DNA from: Kuschelorhynchus macadamiae
Lineage: Eukaryota; Arthropoda; Insecta; Coleoptera; Curculionidae
Length of the DNA stretch: 64,000 nucleotides
Direction: 5' to 3'
NCBI GenBank assembly: GCA_030620095.1
Contig: JAUTXW010005178.1
Span: forward strand, 1,207,996-1,271,995
How positions within the stretch are numbered: position 1 is the first letter of the stretch; every line of letters starts with the position of its first letter. The notes beneath the pieces were generated by a model that was not told the DNA's origin, ran no database searches, and worked only from the letters and a program-made list of their open reading frames with translations. Shown here piece after piece: positions 35,101 through 46,279 of the stretch. The position numbers and the translations under genes were made by a program.

Positions 35101-36590
35101 TAAATTGTTACCGTAATTCTTAATCAACTATTTAATTGCATATTGTGGGTACTTTATAAAACAATATTTTTCTCGTGTATTGGCTTAATAGTGCCCACGC
35201 ACATTACGCCACAACGTATTATTAAGGAAAACGAATAAATCAGTTTTTCAACGTATTTAGCAGTTTTTGTAATGCTAACAACAAAAAACAGCATCACAGT
35301 ATACAGCTTTCAATATGTTAATTAATTTACATACCATTAGAAAAATTGTTATTATTGTTTTTGATAATTACGAATACTTTGCAATTATTGAATAAAACCT
35401 TGAACCAAGGAGAAGAACGATAATAACAATTAATGAACAAAACAATTCGTCAAAAACTGACAACAATAAATTTTGGTTGACTCGGTATTAAACTTTAGTA
35501 ACCTGTAAGTAGGTATTTTAAGTAAGGAATGGTATAATAAGTAAAGAAGTTTGCAACTTGATGGTTCACAAGGTGCCCAATACGCTATTCCAAACGTGTT
35601 TTAAGACTATACTTTTTCTACGACTCCAAAAATATAGTGATTACCAATAGGCGTCGCTACTAGTACGTACATATTTCAACATTTGTTATGGTATAATTTA
35701 AACCCGTAACAGGTTATGGAATGGAGATGATTCCCTAATTAAAAACGAGATCGGAAAGTTAATATTCCATTACAGTCGTAGAAAAAGATAATTATTTTAC
35801 TACTATTCCATACAAAAAAAGAAATATTTACCACTCAACCAGGGAAGATTAATAAGAAAGAGCTTCAAATATAGAAACGTATGTTGGAAACCCAAACATT
35901 CAATAAACAAAAGCAACACGAGGTTGTGACAGTATATTATTTTTATAGAGTGACTCATTTAATTAATGTAAGGACGTAGCCGATGGAAGCATCGCACAAG
36001 TTGCGTTTCTGAAGCATCCATTACGCAATGCTAAACATTCCAAATAGTATCATTCGCAAAAGTCAAAAAAAGATAATAATAAGAGTAAAATAAGATAAAA
36101 AAATACCTTGTCAAATAATAGAAGAAAAAAGAAACATTGATGTTACAATAACAGACGTATATGAAGAGAATATAAACGCATAACTAATCCGTTTAACTGA
36201 CTTTTTAATTGCAAGGTGCCGAGTCTGAAAATATCGTATTTCGGAGAGTGACGATTGTAATAAGATTGTATACTAGTCAGTCCACAAATGCACTAAACCC
36301 ATAATTTGTATGGCGATACCTTTCAAAAAACAGCTGTGATTATCTTGTTCTTCTAATAGGAACTAAAGACTAGACTGGCCGCAGCAGTATTTTACAGTCA
36401 GCCTTTCCATGTATTTATCTGTGCAAGAAAACCAGAAGTGCCTTTCTTCTGCGAAATTCACGGGTTTGTAGGCGACAAAGATGAACTATTGTATTATAAG
36501 ACTTGTATGGGAAGTTAGATTTAAAATAAATGATTGATGTGATATTCCCGAGTTTGCTTAATGAATTAATAATGATAATAATAATAATAA
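32190..36590. other. Long gene-free stretch upstream of exon A
   Basis: No exon, RNA gene or mobile-element coding region that I can support. It probably includes an intron of the host gene. A short inverted repeat with perfect 14-bp arms (CTTTTTCTACGACT at ~35609 and its complement at ~35778) is present. The open frames at 32411-32596 and 34665-34868 (plus) have no recognisable motif. Confidence 0.5.
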
Positions 36591-36599
36591 CAAAGACTG

Positions 36600-37081
36600 C
36601 CTGTAAAATACTGCTGCTATACATAACGAGTGAATGTAGAATAATAGCCGGAACTGAATACACCACGAGACACAATTCAGCAGCGAAGGTCGTTCATCAA
36701 GCATTAAGCACAACATAAACTAACGGAGAACACAGACCCTTACTACCATTATATACCAACATCCATACTTGAAAACGAAGACTACAAGCTCTATTGGGAC
36801 ATTGACATCCACACAGATAAAACAATCCCCGCGAACAGACTCGATATCACCTTTCAATACAAAAAAGAAATAAGATCACTTATTTAATTGACATGGCTGT
36901 CCCCAATGACGAGAACATCCAAACGAAATATAGTGAGAAGATCGCCAAATACACCGACTTGGCAATGGAAATGATAAGGCTGTGGAAACAGGAAAGAGTC
37001 ATCGTTGTTCCTCTCGTCATACCAGTAACAGACCTCACCCTTAGTAACGTTTACACCGCATTTGACTCAGTTAGGACTTAA
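36600..37081 (+). pseudogene. R2/Dong-type retrotransposon, C-terminal zinc knuckle and endonuclease-like domain
   Basis: Three blocks of the C-terminal part of a non-LTR element with a restriction-like endonuclease appear in order. CRIIAGTEYTTRHNSAAKVV (about 36635-36700) resembles the C..TEY..RHN..A zinc-binding segment. After a frameshift, NEDYKLYWDIDIHTDKTIPA and NRLDITFQYKKEI (about 36765-36880) match the YWD..I.TD..I..NRPDI pattern of a PD-(D/E)XK nuclease, with PD changed to LD. After another frameshift, IDMAVPNDENIQ...YTDLAMEM.RLW (36890-36990) supplies the downstream catalytic Asp region. The RT part is absent and two frameshifts and a changed PD indicate an inactive fragment. Confidence 0.6.
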
Positions 37082-37239
37082 TACAGACATTCACAGGAAG
37101 ATTTCAAAATACGTCATTTTGAAAACATGTAGCATCGTTAGATCATTTCTTAACACACAATAGTTGTTTTTTTTTTCATTTTCCTTTTTTTTACTGACTT
37201 GGTATAATCCCGTCATTATAAAATACAACCACAGGAATA

Positions 37240-38265
37240 CTGTGAGACATCAAAAAATAATAATAATAAACGTCTTTTATTACACTTAAAGGATAGAATA
37301 CATTAAAGTTCAAAAAATAAAATATAGCAACCAACTCGGTTGTGGCGAAGTTTAGTACTATGGCTACTCTTACACTTAACCTAAGACAAGATGGGAATAA
37401 CACAGATTACATTACATACATTTTCAACACTAAACAAAATAAAGGGAATTGTGCAGGCGAATAATTTAGTAAGTATTCTTGAAACTTCGCAGTGGAGTGT
37501 CTTGAGACGGACAGAGAATTTTGCCAGTGAGATTAATGTTCATTAAACAAGTTCTTATTTAAGGTGCATAGGGAATATTAAGAGTAATTTTTCCGATTAT
37601 TTTGAAATGCTCCATAAGCAAAGTTACAGTTGTTAAACTGAGACAGCACTAATGAATCAATCAGTAGTAGTACTTTGCTGCCGAGCAATACCACAACGGA
37701 CTTGTGCGGATTTAGCATTAAATGATGCTCCTTTGACATCCCCTGAAACTTCTCATTTAAGAAATAATCTGCACAGTGGAATTCATGCGCATGAACACTT
37801 AACTGAAGTTATGTGTCGTCAGTATATGCCTTATAGGTACACATTCTTAGGCACTTTTCTAAATTTCCTGTTTTAAATAAGAACAGAACATTGCCAAGGA
37901 AGTCCTTTAAAAGCCCATCGCATGCAAGCTGATCGAAGAGAGTGTCATGGTCAACCCTCTCAGACGCCTTAAAATTTGCATATATTAGGTCAGTTTGTAT
38001 TTTTTTATTCAGGCCGTTCAAGACATTTGCAGTAAAAACAGCTAAGTTGATGCCAGTAGAGGATTCGGCAAAGAACTTGTTGAGAGGCACTAATTTCAGA
38101 CATTATATGACTCAATAGTCCAGAATAGATAATTTGTTCAAACATGCTGTCTAGTGTACAGGGAAGAGATATTAGTCTATAGTTATTATTATTAATGATT
38201 CGTTTGTGTACTGGGAACTAGTAGTTCTTTCCCAAATTGAGAGAAATGTTTGAGCTTTTTACAAT
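37240..38265 (-). pseudogene. Jockey/CR1-like reverse transcriptase fragment with 3' end
   Basis: The minus strand starts near 38265 with NNNYRLISLPCTLDSMFEQI, the family's NYRPISLL block. After a frameshift near 38060, FAESSTGINLAVFTANVLNG, NKKIQTDLIYANFKASERVDH (motif A; the catalytic Asp and Lys-Ala-Phe region is altered to ANFKASERV) and AYTDDT (motif C; normally YADDTQL) follow. TAA comes directly after YTDDT. HHLMLNPHKSVVVLLGSK (about 37695) is the block after the palm. There is a large internal deletion between motif A and YTDD. The 3' end is marked by a TTA-repeat tail on the minus strand at about 37252-37268. Clearly inactive. Confidence 0.7.
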
Positions 38266-38269
38266 ATTG

Positions 38270-39080
38270 TTACAAACATGAACTAAGGGAAAACGTAAAT
38301 ATTCTCTTATGATGTGATGTACATTCACATTACCAGTTTAGGTGTTATTCACCAGTTTGCACAAGTGCACGGTCAGAAACTCCTAATAATTATTTCAATT
38401 AATCCCATAAATCGAAGCGTATGATTTTATTACTACAGTTAGAAAGCAATTTATCGCAAACACTACCATCTTAGACCTGTATTATGTATACATATACACA
38501 ATCATATACGTGTTGTTTACTATCAAGTGATTCTGCGTGGGCTGACGAGTTATACCTACTGAACACGTAAATCAAATTTCATTGCTTTTGTCGGTTCTGC
38601 CCACGTTGTTATTAGTGTTAGTTCGCTATTTACTGACCGATCTAGGTTCATGGACACGTCAAAAAGGTTCCCTACGGTTTCAAGTTCACCTTTTGATTAA
38701 TATGTGGTGCCATGACGACTTTAAAAATAAACGTGACATTATAGCATTCGTAATTGAAATGAGACCGGTGCGGTTAGATAACTAATTTAGTGTTTTTCCT
38801 AATAAATTTGAAACAACTGATACTAAAGAAGGTGTATTGAAGCTATGGAATTAATGGTTAAAAAATAGGTTGCGTATGCCAAAGAGTAATAGGAGAGATG
38901 CCAACACTGAACTTTTTAGAATCCTTGGACTGGATTTGTAAAAACTCGATGCCAATCAGTCATTATAGAAATATATGGATTGGAAAGGAGACTGGCAGTG
39001 CATGCACAAAATTTTAGCAGACTGTTATAAATGAAAAATACGTCACACTGTCGAACAGTTAAGTGCAAAATGACACGATC
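38270..39080. other. Gene-free DNA
   Basis: No gene or repeat structure supported. Confidence 0.45.
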
Positions 39081-39084
39081 AAAT

Positions 39085-39165
39085 AAGAGATCTGCGTAAA
39101 TACTTTTTATTAAGAGCACTTTTTATAAAAGTCAACAGTTCTTTGCGAAAATAATCGGCAGTCTT
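39085..39165 (+). repeat. Left arm of a large inverted repeat (partner 43850-43945)
   Basis: The sequence around ATCTGCGTAAA, TTTTTATTAAGAGCACTTTT and GTCAACAGTT recurs as its reverse complement at 43850-43945. It probably marks the 5' end of two oppositely oriented copies of the same transposon family, because transposase starts of the same family follow each arm. Confidence 0.7.
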
Positions 39166-39449
39166 TTCCTCCTTCGTTTATTGCATATTCACAGTGAAAT
39201 TCAGAATTTTTGGATTCCTATTAGTTTAATTCGATAGTATTACCGTTAATTTATGAAGACAGCCATGACATTTTGCTATGGTATCATAAGAAGTTTAATT
39301 TTTTTAATATTCAACATCAAGTTGACAGTTTAATGAAATAGAACTGTTTGATTGTGTGTAAACAATGTTTCTAACACAAAAAAAACTTAGCAAATATTTC
39401 TGGTTTGACGTTATTAACGGAAAAGTATAAAATCGGTAAAATTTCTAAA

Positions 39450-41077
39450 TGGATCATTTAACTGAAACCCAAAGAATTGAAATTTTAAAAATACTGGGGA
39501 TAGAATGCGAAACCTGCAAAATGTTTATAACATTTTGGGTCCGATAAACTATCCTGACAGACGATTTTTGCATATTTTATTTTTTCCAAAAAGAACTCAT
39601 TTGCAATATTACATTCAAAAATAAAAATAGCGGGATATGCAAGAGTTTTCCTAAAAAAAATTAATTAAAAGTCACACTTGACAGCCTTAAAACCAAAAAT
39701 TTAGCAATGTTGCCAGATTTTAGATTTACCAATTTGTTAAAGGAAATGAAATGACCAATTGAAAATTATTTGGATTACAGAATTGTAATTATGTATTGTT
39801 ATTATTATAGTTTTAATGAAGGCTTTATTGACGAACCTGGTCTAACCTAACGTTAGCGGGACACATATAGTTTTTGTTACAGAAACATCCCCCTTTCAAT
39901 TTAGGCTCGGAATTAGGTTGGCGCGCTCGCTACCGCGCGCATTCTTTACAGAAGACCTAACCAATCCTAACCTAACTTAATCCGCATTTTTATTAATTAT
40001 AAGTTTTGTTATAAAAAAATGTATTTTACGTGTATCATAACTTATAAGTATTTTTTTAATTGCGAATATGGCAACATCGCACATTAAATTAAAAACAAGC
40101 AGGGCGATGGGAATAGTCGGAAAGATGTTTGAAATCAAAATTACCTTTGATTTGTATAATAATTACATCTTAAAGTAAATTTTGAGTGCTGATGAGAGTT
40201 TTCCAAACATTTTCTCGATTTGGACTGCTAAAATGGTGGATAAAAACAAAAAGAAACAAAAATAAACGAGATTTAAGAGTGTCAACACAGTTTACCGAAA
40301 CCTAACATTTTTAATGACAAATATACGAACTATATCTACCGTAAGTAAAATTAACAAAAAATTTATTTCTTTCTGGCAGACCTAAATGCGCAACAGATGG
40401 TGAAAAGGCTCTGTATGTTTTAATCAGTTTAAAAGAAAATCCGCACCTTTCTACCAGAACATTAGGAAAACAAAATGATGTCCCACACATGTCCGTAGTC
40501 TGACTTCTAAAAACCGAAAAGTTTCATTCATACAAAATAACTTTGATGCAAGAACTTTCGGAGCATGATCATGATAGCCGCTTGGAATTTTGTGAAATCA
40601 TGATGGAACGTTACAATACCATTCTAACTTTTGTCAATAAAATTATTTTTTCTGACGAATCAACTTGGATACGCGAAAATCATACCCATTTTCTCCAAAA
40701 GATAAATGTTTGGTGTGGAATAAAGGGTGCAAAAATAAGTTAAAGACACATTAACTGGAAAAAAGATATTTAAATCTTTAAGGACCGAAATTGTCCCAGC
40801 TATTTTAGATAATGGTGCTCCACCGCATTTTGCTCGGAATGTTCGGGAATATTTAGATGTTTTTCTTGGAAGATGGACACAGGGGTACAATCGAGTGACC
40901 ACTACCGACTACTTTTTGTGGGGACACCTTAAAAATGTGGTGAATGAAACTAAGCGCAATGGCCTCGAGGGTTTAAAGGAGCGAATAGAAATCGAATGTA
41001 GACCAATTGAGGAGGCTAATTATTGTTTTACCACAGTATCTGGCCTACTGCCAGAAAGTAAATGGACAACATTTTGA
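39450..41077 (+). pseudogene. Tc1/mariner-superfamily transposase, interrupted (copy 1 of inverted pair)
   Basis: The N-terminus starts at 39450: MDHLTETQRIEILKILG, then in a shifted frame DRMRNLQNVYNI, the same block as in 43486-43833 on the other strand. After ~730 bp of unrelated DNA the frame resumes: STVSKINKKF (~40340), GRPKCATDGEKALYVLISLK (40378 on; the first base of the GRP block is near 40376), a TGA, then FHSYKI..QEL and FCEIMMERYN. IIFSDESTW (~40650) gives the first catalytic Asp, and NVWCGIKG follows. The C-terminal piece TTDYFLWGHLKNVV (40904 on) matches DFFLWG.LK. The middle Asp region is scrambled. Several stops and frameshifts make it inactive. Confidence 0.7.
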
Positions 41078-41666
41078 ATACCTTATAGTCGAATTCGGTC
41101 TTGTCGTGCAGGTCCAAAGGTCACCAACATTATGAATCAAATCCGAAAACACAGTGAATACCAAAATGTTGTGTGATTCTTTTATCGAGTTATTAAATCT
41201 GGATGGGCTATTTACAAATATACAGGGAGAAAGAAAATAATTTTTTTTATTATATTACGCAATATTATCAAACTTTGATATTATTAAGATAATCACTTAA
41301 TATTATTTTATATATTAAATGCCGAGGGACTAAATAAGAAAATTAGCTAAATATGTATTTGGTTAAAATTTTTTGGTTGGCAAAAACAAAAATACACAAA
41401 ATGGCAAGCGCCTTAATAAAGTCGGAAGGCGGTTCGAATCAATGGAACAATCAGGATATGTTCTGTTTATACAACCACTTAATGAAAGTGAGATTTTTTT
41501 ACCAAAAATAATGAGCCCCGCTAACCACTTATACAGGGTCATTTATTTAAATGCAGGCCACCCCTGTGCAAAGAAAACTTGTTTTTTTTTGAATTGTGAT
41601 AAGAAAAAAATTTTATTTTATACACTTTTGTTAAAAACACAAGATAATTAGTTATTACTTCCCTCG

Positions 41667-41820
41667 TGAGATTTTTTCAGATCTTTAAGCTTACGGGTCC
41701 CTAGATGCCGGAAAACATGTTTTCTCAATTCCGTCTGTCTGTAGGTATGTCTGTCCGTCAGTCTGTTTGTTCGCGGTATAGCTAAAAAACTACTTATCCG
41801 ATTCCTTCAAATTTCAGTCT
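41667..41820 (+). repeat. Dispersed repeat family with GTCTGTC block (copy 3)
   Basis: Ordered blocks TTTTTTCAGATCTTTAAGC, CCGGAAAACATG, CTCAATTCCGTCTGTCTG, TATGTCTGTCCGTCAGTCTG and GGTATAGCTAAAAAACTACT match 21370-21530 and, more weakly, 12425-12560. It abuts a long TA microsatellite. Confidence 0.7.
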
Positions 41821-41943
<123 letters not shown>

Positions 41944-42174
41944 GTATTTTTCGATAGCCCCGAGTTTCTGGTAAAGCTTTACCGATTTTTATATATCAAA
42001 TTTTGTCTTATAATTAATACAAAAATGTACTTATTTTAAACATGCTTTAAAATTGGAAGAAGTATTCTATAATTATTAAATTTATTGCCTACGAACTTAC
42101 AAATGTACTAAAAAAGTAAGCAAAAAAATGGTGTCAAATTTAATAAAAAAATTTTTAAATTAAAATTTGCTGGC

Positions 42175-42392
42175 TAATATCCAAGAGCCAGTGGCAAAAG
42201 CTCTGAGAATCTGTATAAGGAATGTACAGAAACGTGTGCATGAAAAAAAAACATAATTTACTTCCGAAGAAGATGAGGAAATGTACACGAAAAAATCCAA
42301 AGGCAAAAGACGTAAATTACAATGCAAAAATGGATATTCATAATGCAATTTATGATTTATACACGTCAAAGACTAACATATATTTTTTCAGA
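42175..42392 (+). pseudogene. Fragment of transposase, inverted relative of 42407-43184
   Basis: NIQEPVAKALRICIRNVQKR and HEKKHNLLPKKMRKCTRK followed by KMDIHNAIYDLYTSKTNI match the N-terminal region of the minus-strand transposase 0.5 kb downstream almost residue for residue. One extra A in the run of nine at 42243-42251 shifts the frame. The copy ends abruptly near 42392, close to the end of its inverted relative. Confidence 0.75.
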
Positions 42393-42406
42393 AACTTTTT
42401 AATATT

Positions 42407-43184
42407 GTGGACTAAAAAATATCATCATCACTTAAAAAGTCCTCATCTTCTGAGTCGTCCTCAGATGGCGCAATGATCATTGGTGCTATTTCGACATCTA
42501 GAACTCGTTCTCGATTCCACCAATCCCATATTAATTTCTCCGTATGTTCCATAGATTTCTTCCAGTACTCCGGCGTAATATAATTTAATGAATCTTGCTA
42601 AACAATTTGTTCATCTGCCAAGATTTCGAACTACTTCCATTAGAAAATATCCAAGTCTCGTCTAAAAATACCACTTTTCTAAATTTTGAATTAACATTTT
42701 CCGTGTATTTCTTTAAAAACTGGATACGCTGACTTGCTATATGTGGCAACTCGCATAAAAATCTTCGATTACTGTCCTTTTTATATCGAAAACCCAACAT
42801 TTTTATTAATTTTGACAACGATTTTAGTCCAATTTCCAATGTGCCTCGATTTTTTAAAGCTTCTTTTAAAACTTGAAGGGTTATATTAGTTTTTGATGTG
42901 TATAAATTGTAAATCGCATTACAAACATCCATTTTCACATTGTCACTTAAGTCTTCTGTCTCTGGCTTTTTTCGTGTACATTTCTTAATCTTCTTCGGTA
43001 GTAAATTATGCTTTTTTTCATGTACAATTTTCTGCACAGTCCTGATCCCGATTCCCAGAGCTTTTGCTACTGCCTCCTGGATATTGGCCACTGAATTTTC
43101 ATTTTCGTAATATTTTATTAGATTTACTACCATTTTTTTCGCTTGTGGATGCAAAAAATCCAAAAATTGTTTTCTATTACTCAT
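42407..43184 (-). pseudogene. DDE transposase with internal deletion
   Basis: The minus-strand frame starts at 43184 (MSNRKQFLDFLHPQAKKMV) and runs through a helix-turn-helix (VAKALGIGIRTVQKIVHEKK). It continues to the first catalytic block KVVFLDETWIFSNGSS (~42660). It then jumps directly, with a frame change near 42605, to the C-terminal block SLNYITPEYWKKSMEHTEK and WNRERVLDVE, ending in an acidic tail SEDDSEDEDFLSDDDIF (stop ~42409). The segment holding the second Asp and the Glu (normally with a PPY.PELNPIE motif) is missing. This insect family belongs to the IS630/Tc1/mariner superfamily by its pattern. An internal-deletion derivative of this kind cannot move itself. Confidence 0.75.
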
Positions 43185-43485
43185 TTTGTCATTGACTTGT
43201 CAATCTGATTTTGAAGTGACATCGCTCAAAGATTTTTGCAACTGCTGGTATTTATATGTTTATTCTCTTTTTTCAAATGAAAATATCATAGGTCTATCTA
43301 ATTCATCTTCCGGATTTTGTGTGGAGGATATGATTACACGTAATAAAAGAAAAACAAACTTAAAAAGTTTGTCGTTGAGAAATCGTATGACCCTCACGAT
43401 AACACTGCTTTTGACTATACCTAGTTTAATTAATTTATTGAATGTTGTATTGGGTACTTTTTTTTTTGTATTGTATTGTTTTTTT

Positions 43486-43833
43486 TTATTTTTTACAACC
43501 TACTTTTAAAGTTAAGACGCTGTTTTCTCTTGGTAGTGTTTTGGTAGCAAGTTGAGGAATTATTATGCTTTCTGGTCTACCAGAACGTACAACATCTTTT
43601 ACCTTTGTAGTGACACGAAATTTTTTGTTAATTTTACTTACGGTAGATTTAGTTATTGGATTTCTGTTAGGATATTTGTTATTAAAAATGTTACAGACAT
43701 GTTGCAGGTTTCGCATTCTATCCTCATAACCCAGTATAATTAAAATCCATTTTTGTAAATCAACAAAACTGACATTGTCAAAACATATCAGGTAACCTTG
43801 TGTGTGCAGGTATTTTAATAAAAGGTAATACAT
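43486..43833 (-). pseudogene. Transposase N-terminal (HTH) fragment (copy 2 of inverted pair)
   Basis: DRMRNLQHVCNIFNNKYPNR, then PITKSTVSKINKKF and VKDVVRSGRPE form the helix-turn-helix and GRP linker typical of insect mariner-like transposases. The same blocks are at 39450-39560 and 40330-40385 on the opposite strand. The frame decays after RENSVLTLK (43505). The catalytic part is absent. Confidence 0.7.
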
Positions 43834-43849
43834 TAAATCATGGATATTG

Positions 43850-43945
43850 GACCTTTATTTTCGATAAAACTGTTGACTTTCATAAAAAGTGCTCTTAATA
43901 AAAAGTATTGATAATTTTACGCAGATTTTAAAAAAGTAATATGAT
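43850..43945 (-). repeat. Right arm of the large inverted repeat (partner 39085-39165)
   Basis: Reverse complement of the 39085-39165 block, including AAAAGTGCTCTTAATAAAAA. It lies immediately outside the HTH fragment at 43486-43833, as the left arm lies outside the other copy. Confidence 0.7.
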
Positions 43946-43949
43946 ATAG

Positions 43950-45020
43950 GATGTTTTATAAAAAAAATCTTTTTATAACAGAAAACGGTAAACTTGCAAT
44001 GCGGTTCTCGCCATTGGACCTGGTCTAATTTCATACCTAAGTGTGCATATTTTCATTAAATTCGGGCAAGCGGTACCTGATATATATTGGCGTTTCTTTA
44101 TTTTTGTTACACGCTCTATATAACCACTGACAGCACAAAATAGTAGTGCGTTTTCGGTCTCTCTCTCTCTAACACGCTACCCCTTATGCCATGGTTTTTA
44201 TCAAATTCAATAAAGCGTGTAATTTATATGAACAGAAGACGAACTCCTTTTAAAAATGTCTCCTTAGCAAAGCTATGAACTGAACATAGCCTGAAAACAT
44301 ACAAGTACTGTAAAACCCTACCGTCGTAACTAATGAACGAAATAAATGACACTCAGAATATTCCGTATTTATTAAATACGCCCCTCTTTGCCAAGTAAAC
44401 CCCAATGTCAATATACGTAAACGCTCTAGAGAAAGAGGAATACTTATTAGGAAATCATTTCTGCTGGTGTTATAAAACACGTTTTAAAAGGTTTCCCATT
44501 TCCGTAAAGTCTATTAGAAAACCGCAGCGCAACTCCGTGGAAAACTGTAATGGATTTCCATCAGCGATAATTTGAATGTAATCGTATTCCCACTAATGAA
44601 GGAAAAGGGGAAAAGTCCCGGGCCTGGCGAGTAATAGAGAACTTTTGCAGCTACAATTCTTACATTTATTAAATGGGAAACGGTTTGAAGATTTTCGTCG
44701 ACGAAATCAATTCTTCGGATCACAAAATTAATATTTTAAATGTAGTTGACTGGGCTGACGGCCAACGTACGTTATTTTATCCTATCCCAGTTATAAACAT
44801 TTTTTTATATTGTAAAATGAAAGTACTTGCCATATGAAGGCACACAAACGAGGAATTTATTCTTATTTTGTATGTTGCAATATACAAATGATGATAAGTT
44901 TGGTGATGTAAGTAAATATCTATATTTCAAAAAATTATCCAACAAAAGGCCAAAAAACACAAAATTTACATTTTGTTCCCCTTTTTATTCAGCAGTCATT
45001 TTTAAGCCAGATAAGCCTAT
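43950..45020. other. Gene-free DNA
   Basis: No supported gene. The 44150-44760 part is somewhat richer in G+C than its surroundings, but shows no clear exon. Confidence 0.45.
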
Positions 45021-45023
45021 TTG

Positions 45024-45024
<1 letters not shown>

Positions 45025-45088
<64 letters not shown>
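45025..45088. repeat. (TA)n microsatellite
   Basis: Uninterrupted TA run of about 32 units. The Tyr-Ile repeat in an overlapping open frame is only this microsatellite. Confidence 0.97.
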
Positions 45089-45091
<3 letters not shown>

Positions 45092-45394
45092 CTTACAAAC
45101 AATAATCTCCAAACATGTTTTGACAAGAGGTTATGGTAGTTGCACTGTTTAGAAATGTTCTTCAATATTTCTATTGTTATTTAACAAAAAATATATATAT
45201 TCTATTGATCTTAGACTCGTTGGATGAGTATTGTAGATTTGGCTGTTTGCTATTTTTTATTTTACCATTAAAAACAAACACCTAAAAGGTTCTTGTTATC
45301 AGTACAACTCAACATATTTACATTGTTCATACATTTTGATGATTTTTGTGACAGTCAGATGAATGACCATCAACCAGTACAGAAAGCTGGCAAT

Positions 45395-46270
45395 TAGTTT
45401 AGAGTTTTAGAGGAAGACCATAGACAGGAAGTTTGTTAAAAAGAGCGTCATGCCAAACTTGATCAAAAGCTTTGGATATGTCAAGGGAGCTATTTTGGGT
45501 TTTTCAATGGAATTTTGTGGCATTGTTCCAGTTGTGGGTTACAAAGGTATGAAGGTCTTTTGTGGATTTTTAGTGTCATATTGCCTGTCATGCAAAAGTT
45601 TATACCTCTCAAGGTAATTCAAAAGATCAGAATTCATATACTTTTCCATTGCCGTACTCATAATTGAGAGTATGGATAAGGGATGTCTAGTGCAATAATT
45701 TGGGTTTCTCCGGGAAATTCGATGGACTTGTTCCAATTGTGGGTTACGAGGGTAAGGAGATCTGCTGCGGACTTGTGGTGCTATATTGCTTGTCATGGAT
45801 AAGTTTATTTCTTATTAAGGAATTTAGAAGACTACTCAAATATACTTTTCCATTGCATTACTCATAATTTGGAGGATGGATATGGGTCGCAGTTAGAGGG
45901 AAGAGTTTTGGAAATCTTGCTGGGAACAGGCTGTACATATAATGTGCTTATCATGAGAGACTTGGAATGACCTGATAAGGATAGGGGCCAGGAATACCAT
46001 AAAGGCCAGAGGACATTTTGGTATTAAGTGTTTTGAGAATACATCGTACTTTTTTAACCTTGAATCGTGCATAGTGTATAGCAAAGATGGTACTGGAATG
46101 GCGAAATGATAAGAAGGCATTAAAGTAGAATTTGCCTTTGCTTTAGGCATGGAAACGATTTCATCGTCAGAAGTTAAAGGTGAAAAGGAGTTTTGCAGAA
46201 GTTTTCAATAAAGCTTCTGGCAAGCGACCAAAAGGATTGGCTACTATCTTGGCAAAAAAAAAACTTTGCC
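45395..46270 (-). pseudogene. Non-LTR reverse transcriptase fragment with internal direct duplication
   Basis: From 46270 leftwards: FFAKIVANPFGRLPEA, VKKVRCILKTLNTKMSSG.YGIP (family: V...L..L...KSSGPDGIP), FLAPILIRSFQ, then a block HPLSILSIMSTAMEKYMNSD, LLNYLERYKLLHDRQYD, and finally VTHNWNNATKF and SLDISKAFDQVWHDALFNKL, which is motif A intact. The segment around AMEKYMNSDLLNYLE occurs twice in diverged form (about 45530-45690 and 45736-45885). Motifs B and C are missing, and stops are present. Inactive. Confidence 0.7.
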
Positions 46271-46279
46271 TTTTAAATG

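Noticed and set aside
39835..39990. CCTAACCTAAC-type runs as possible insect telomere repeat (TTAGG)n
   Set aside because: Only two or three irregular units occur, scattered with other sequence; not a telomere array.
44827..45105. Open frame ending in a Tyr-Ile repeat
   Set aside because: The repeat is translation of the TA microsatellite; the rest has no motif.
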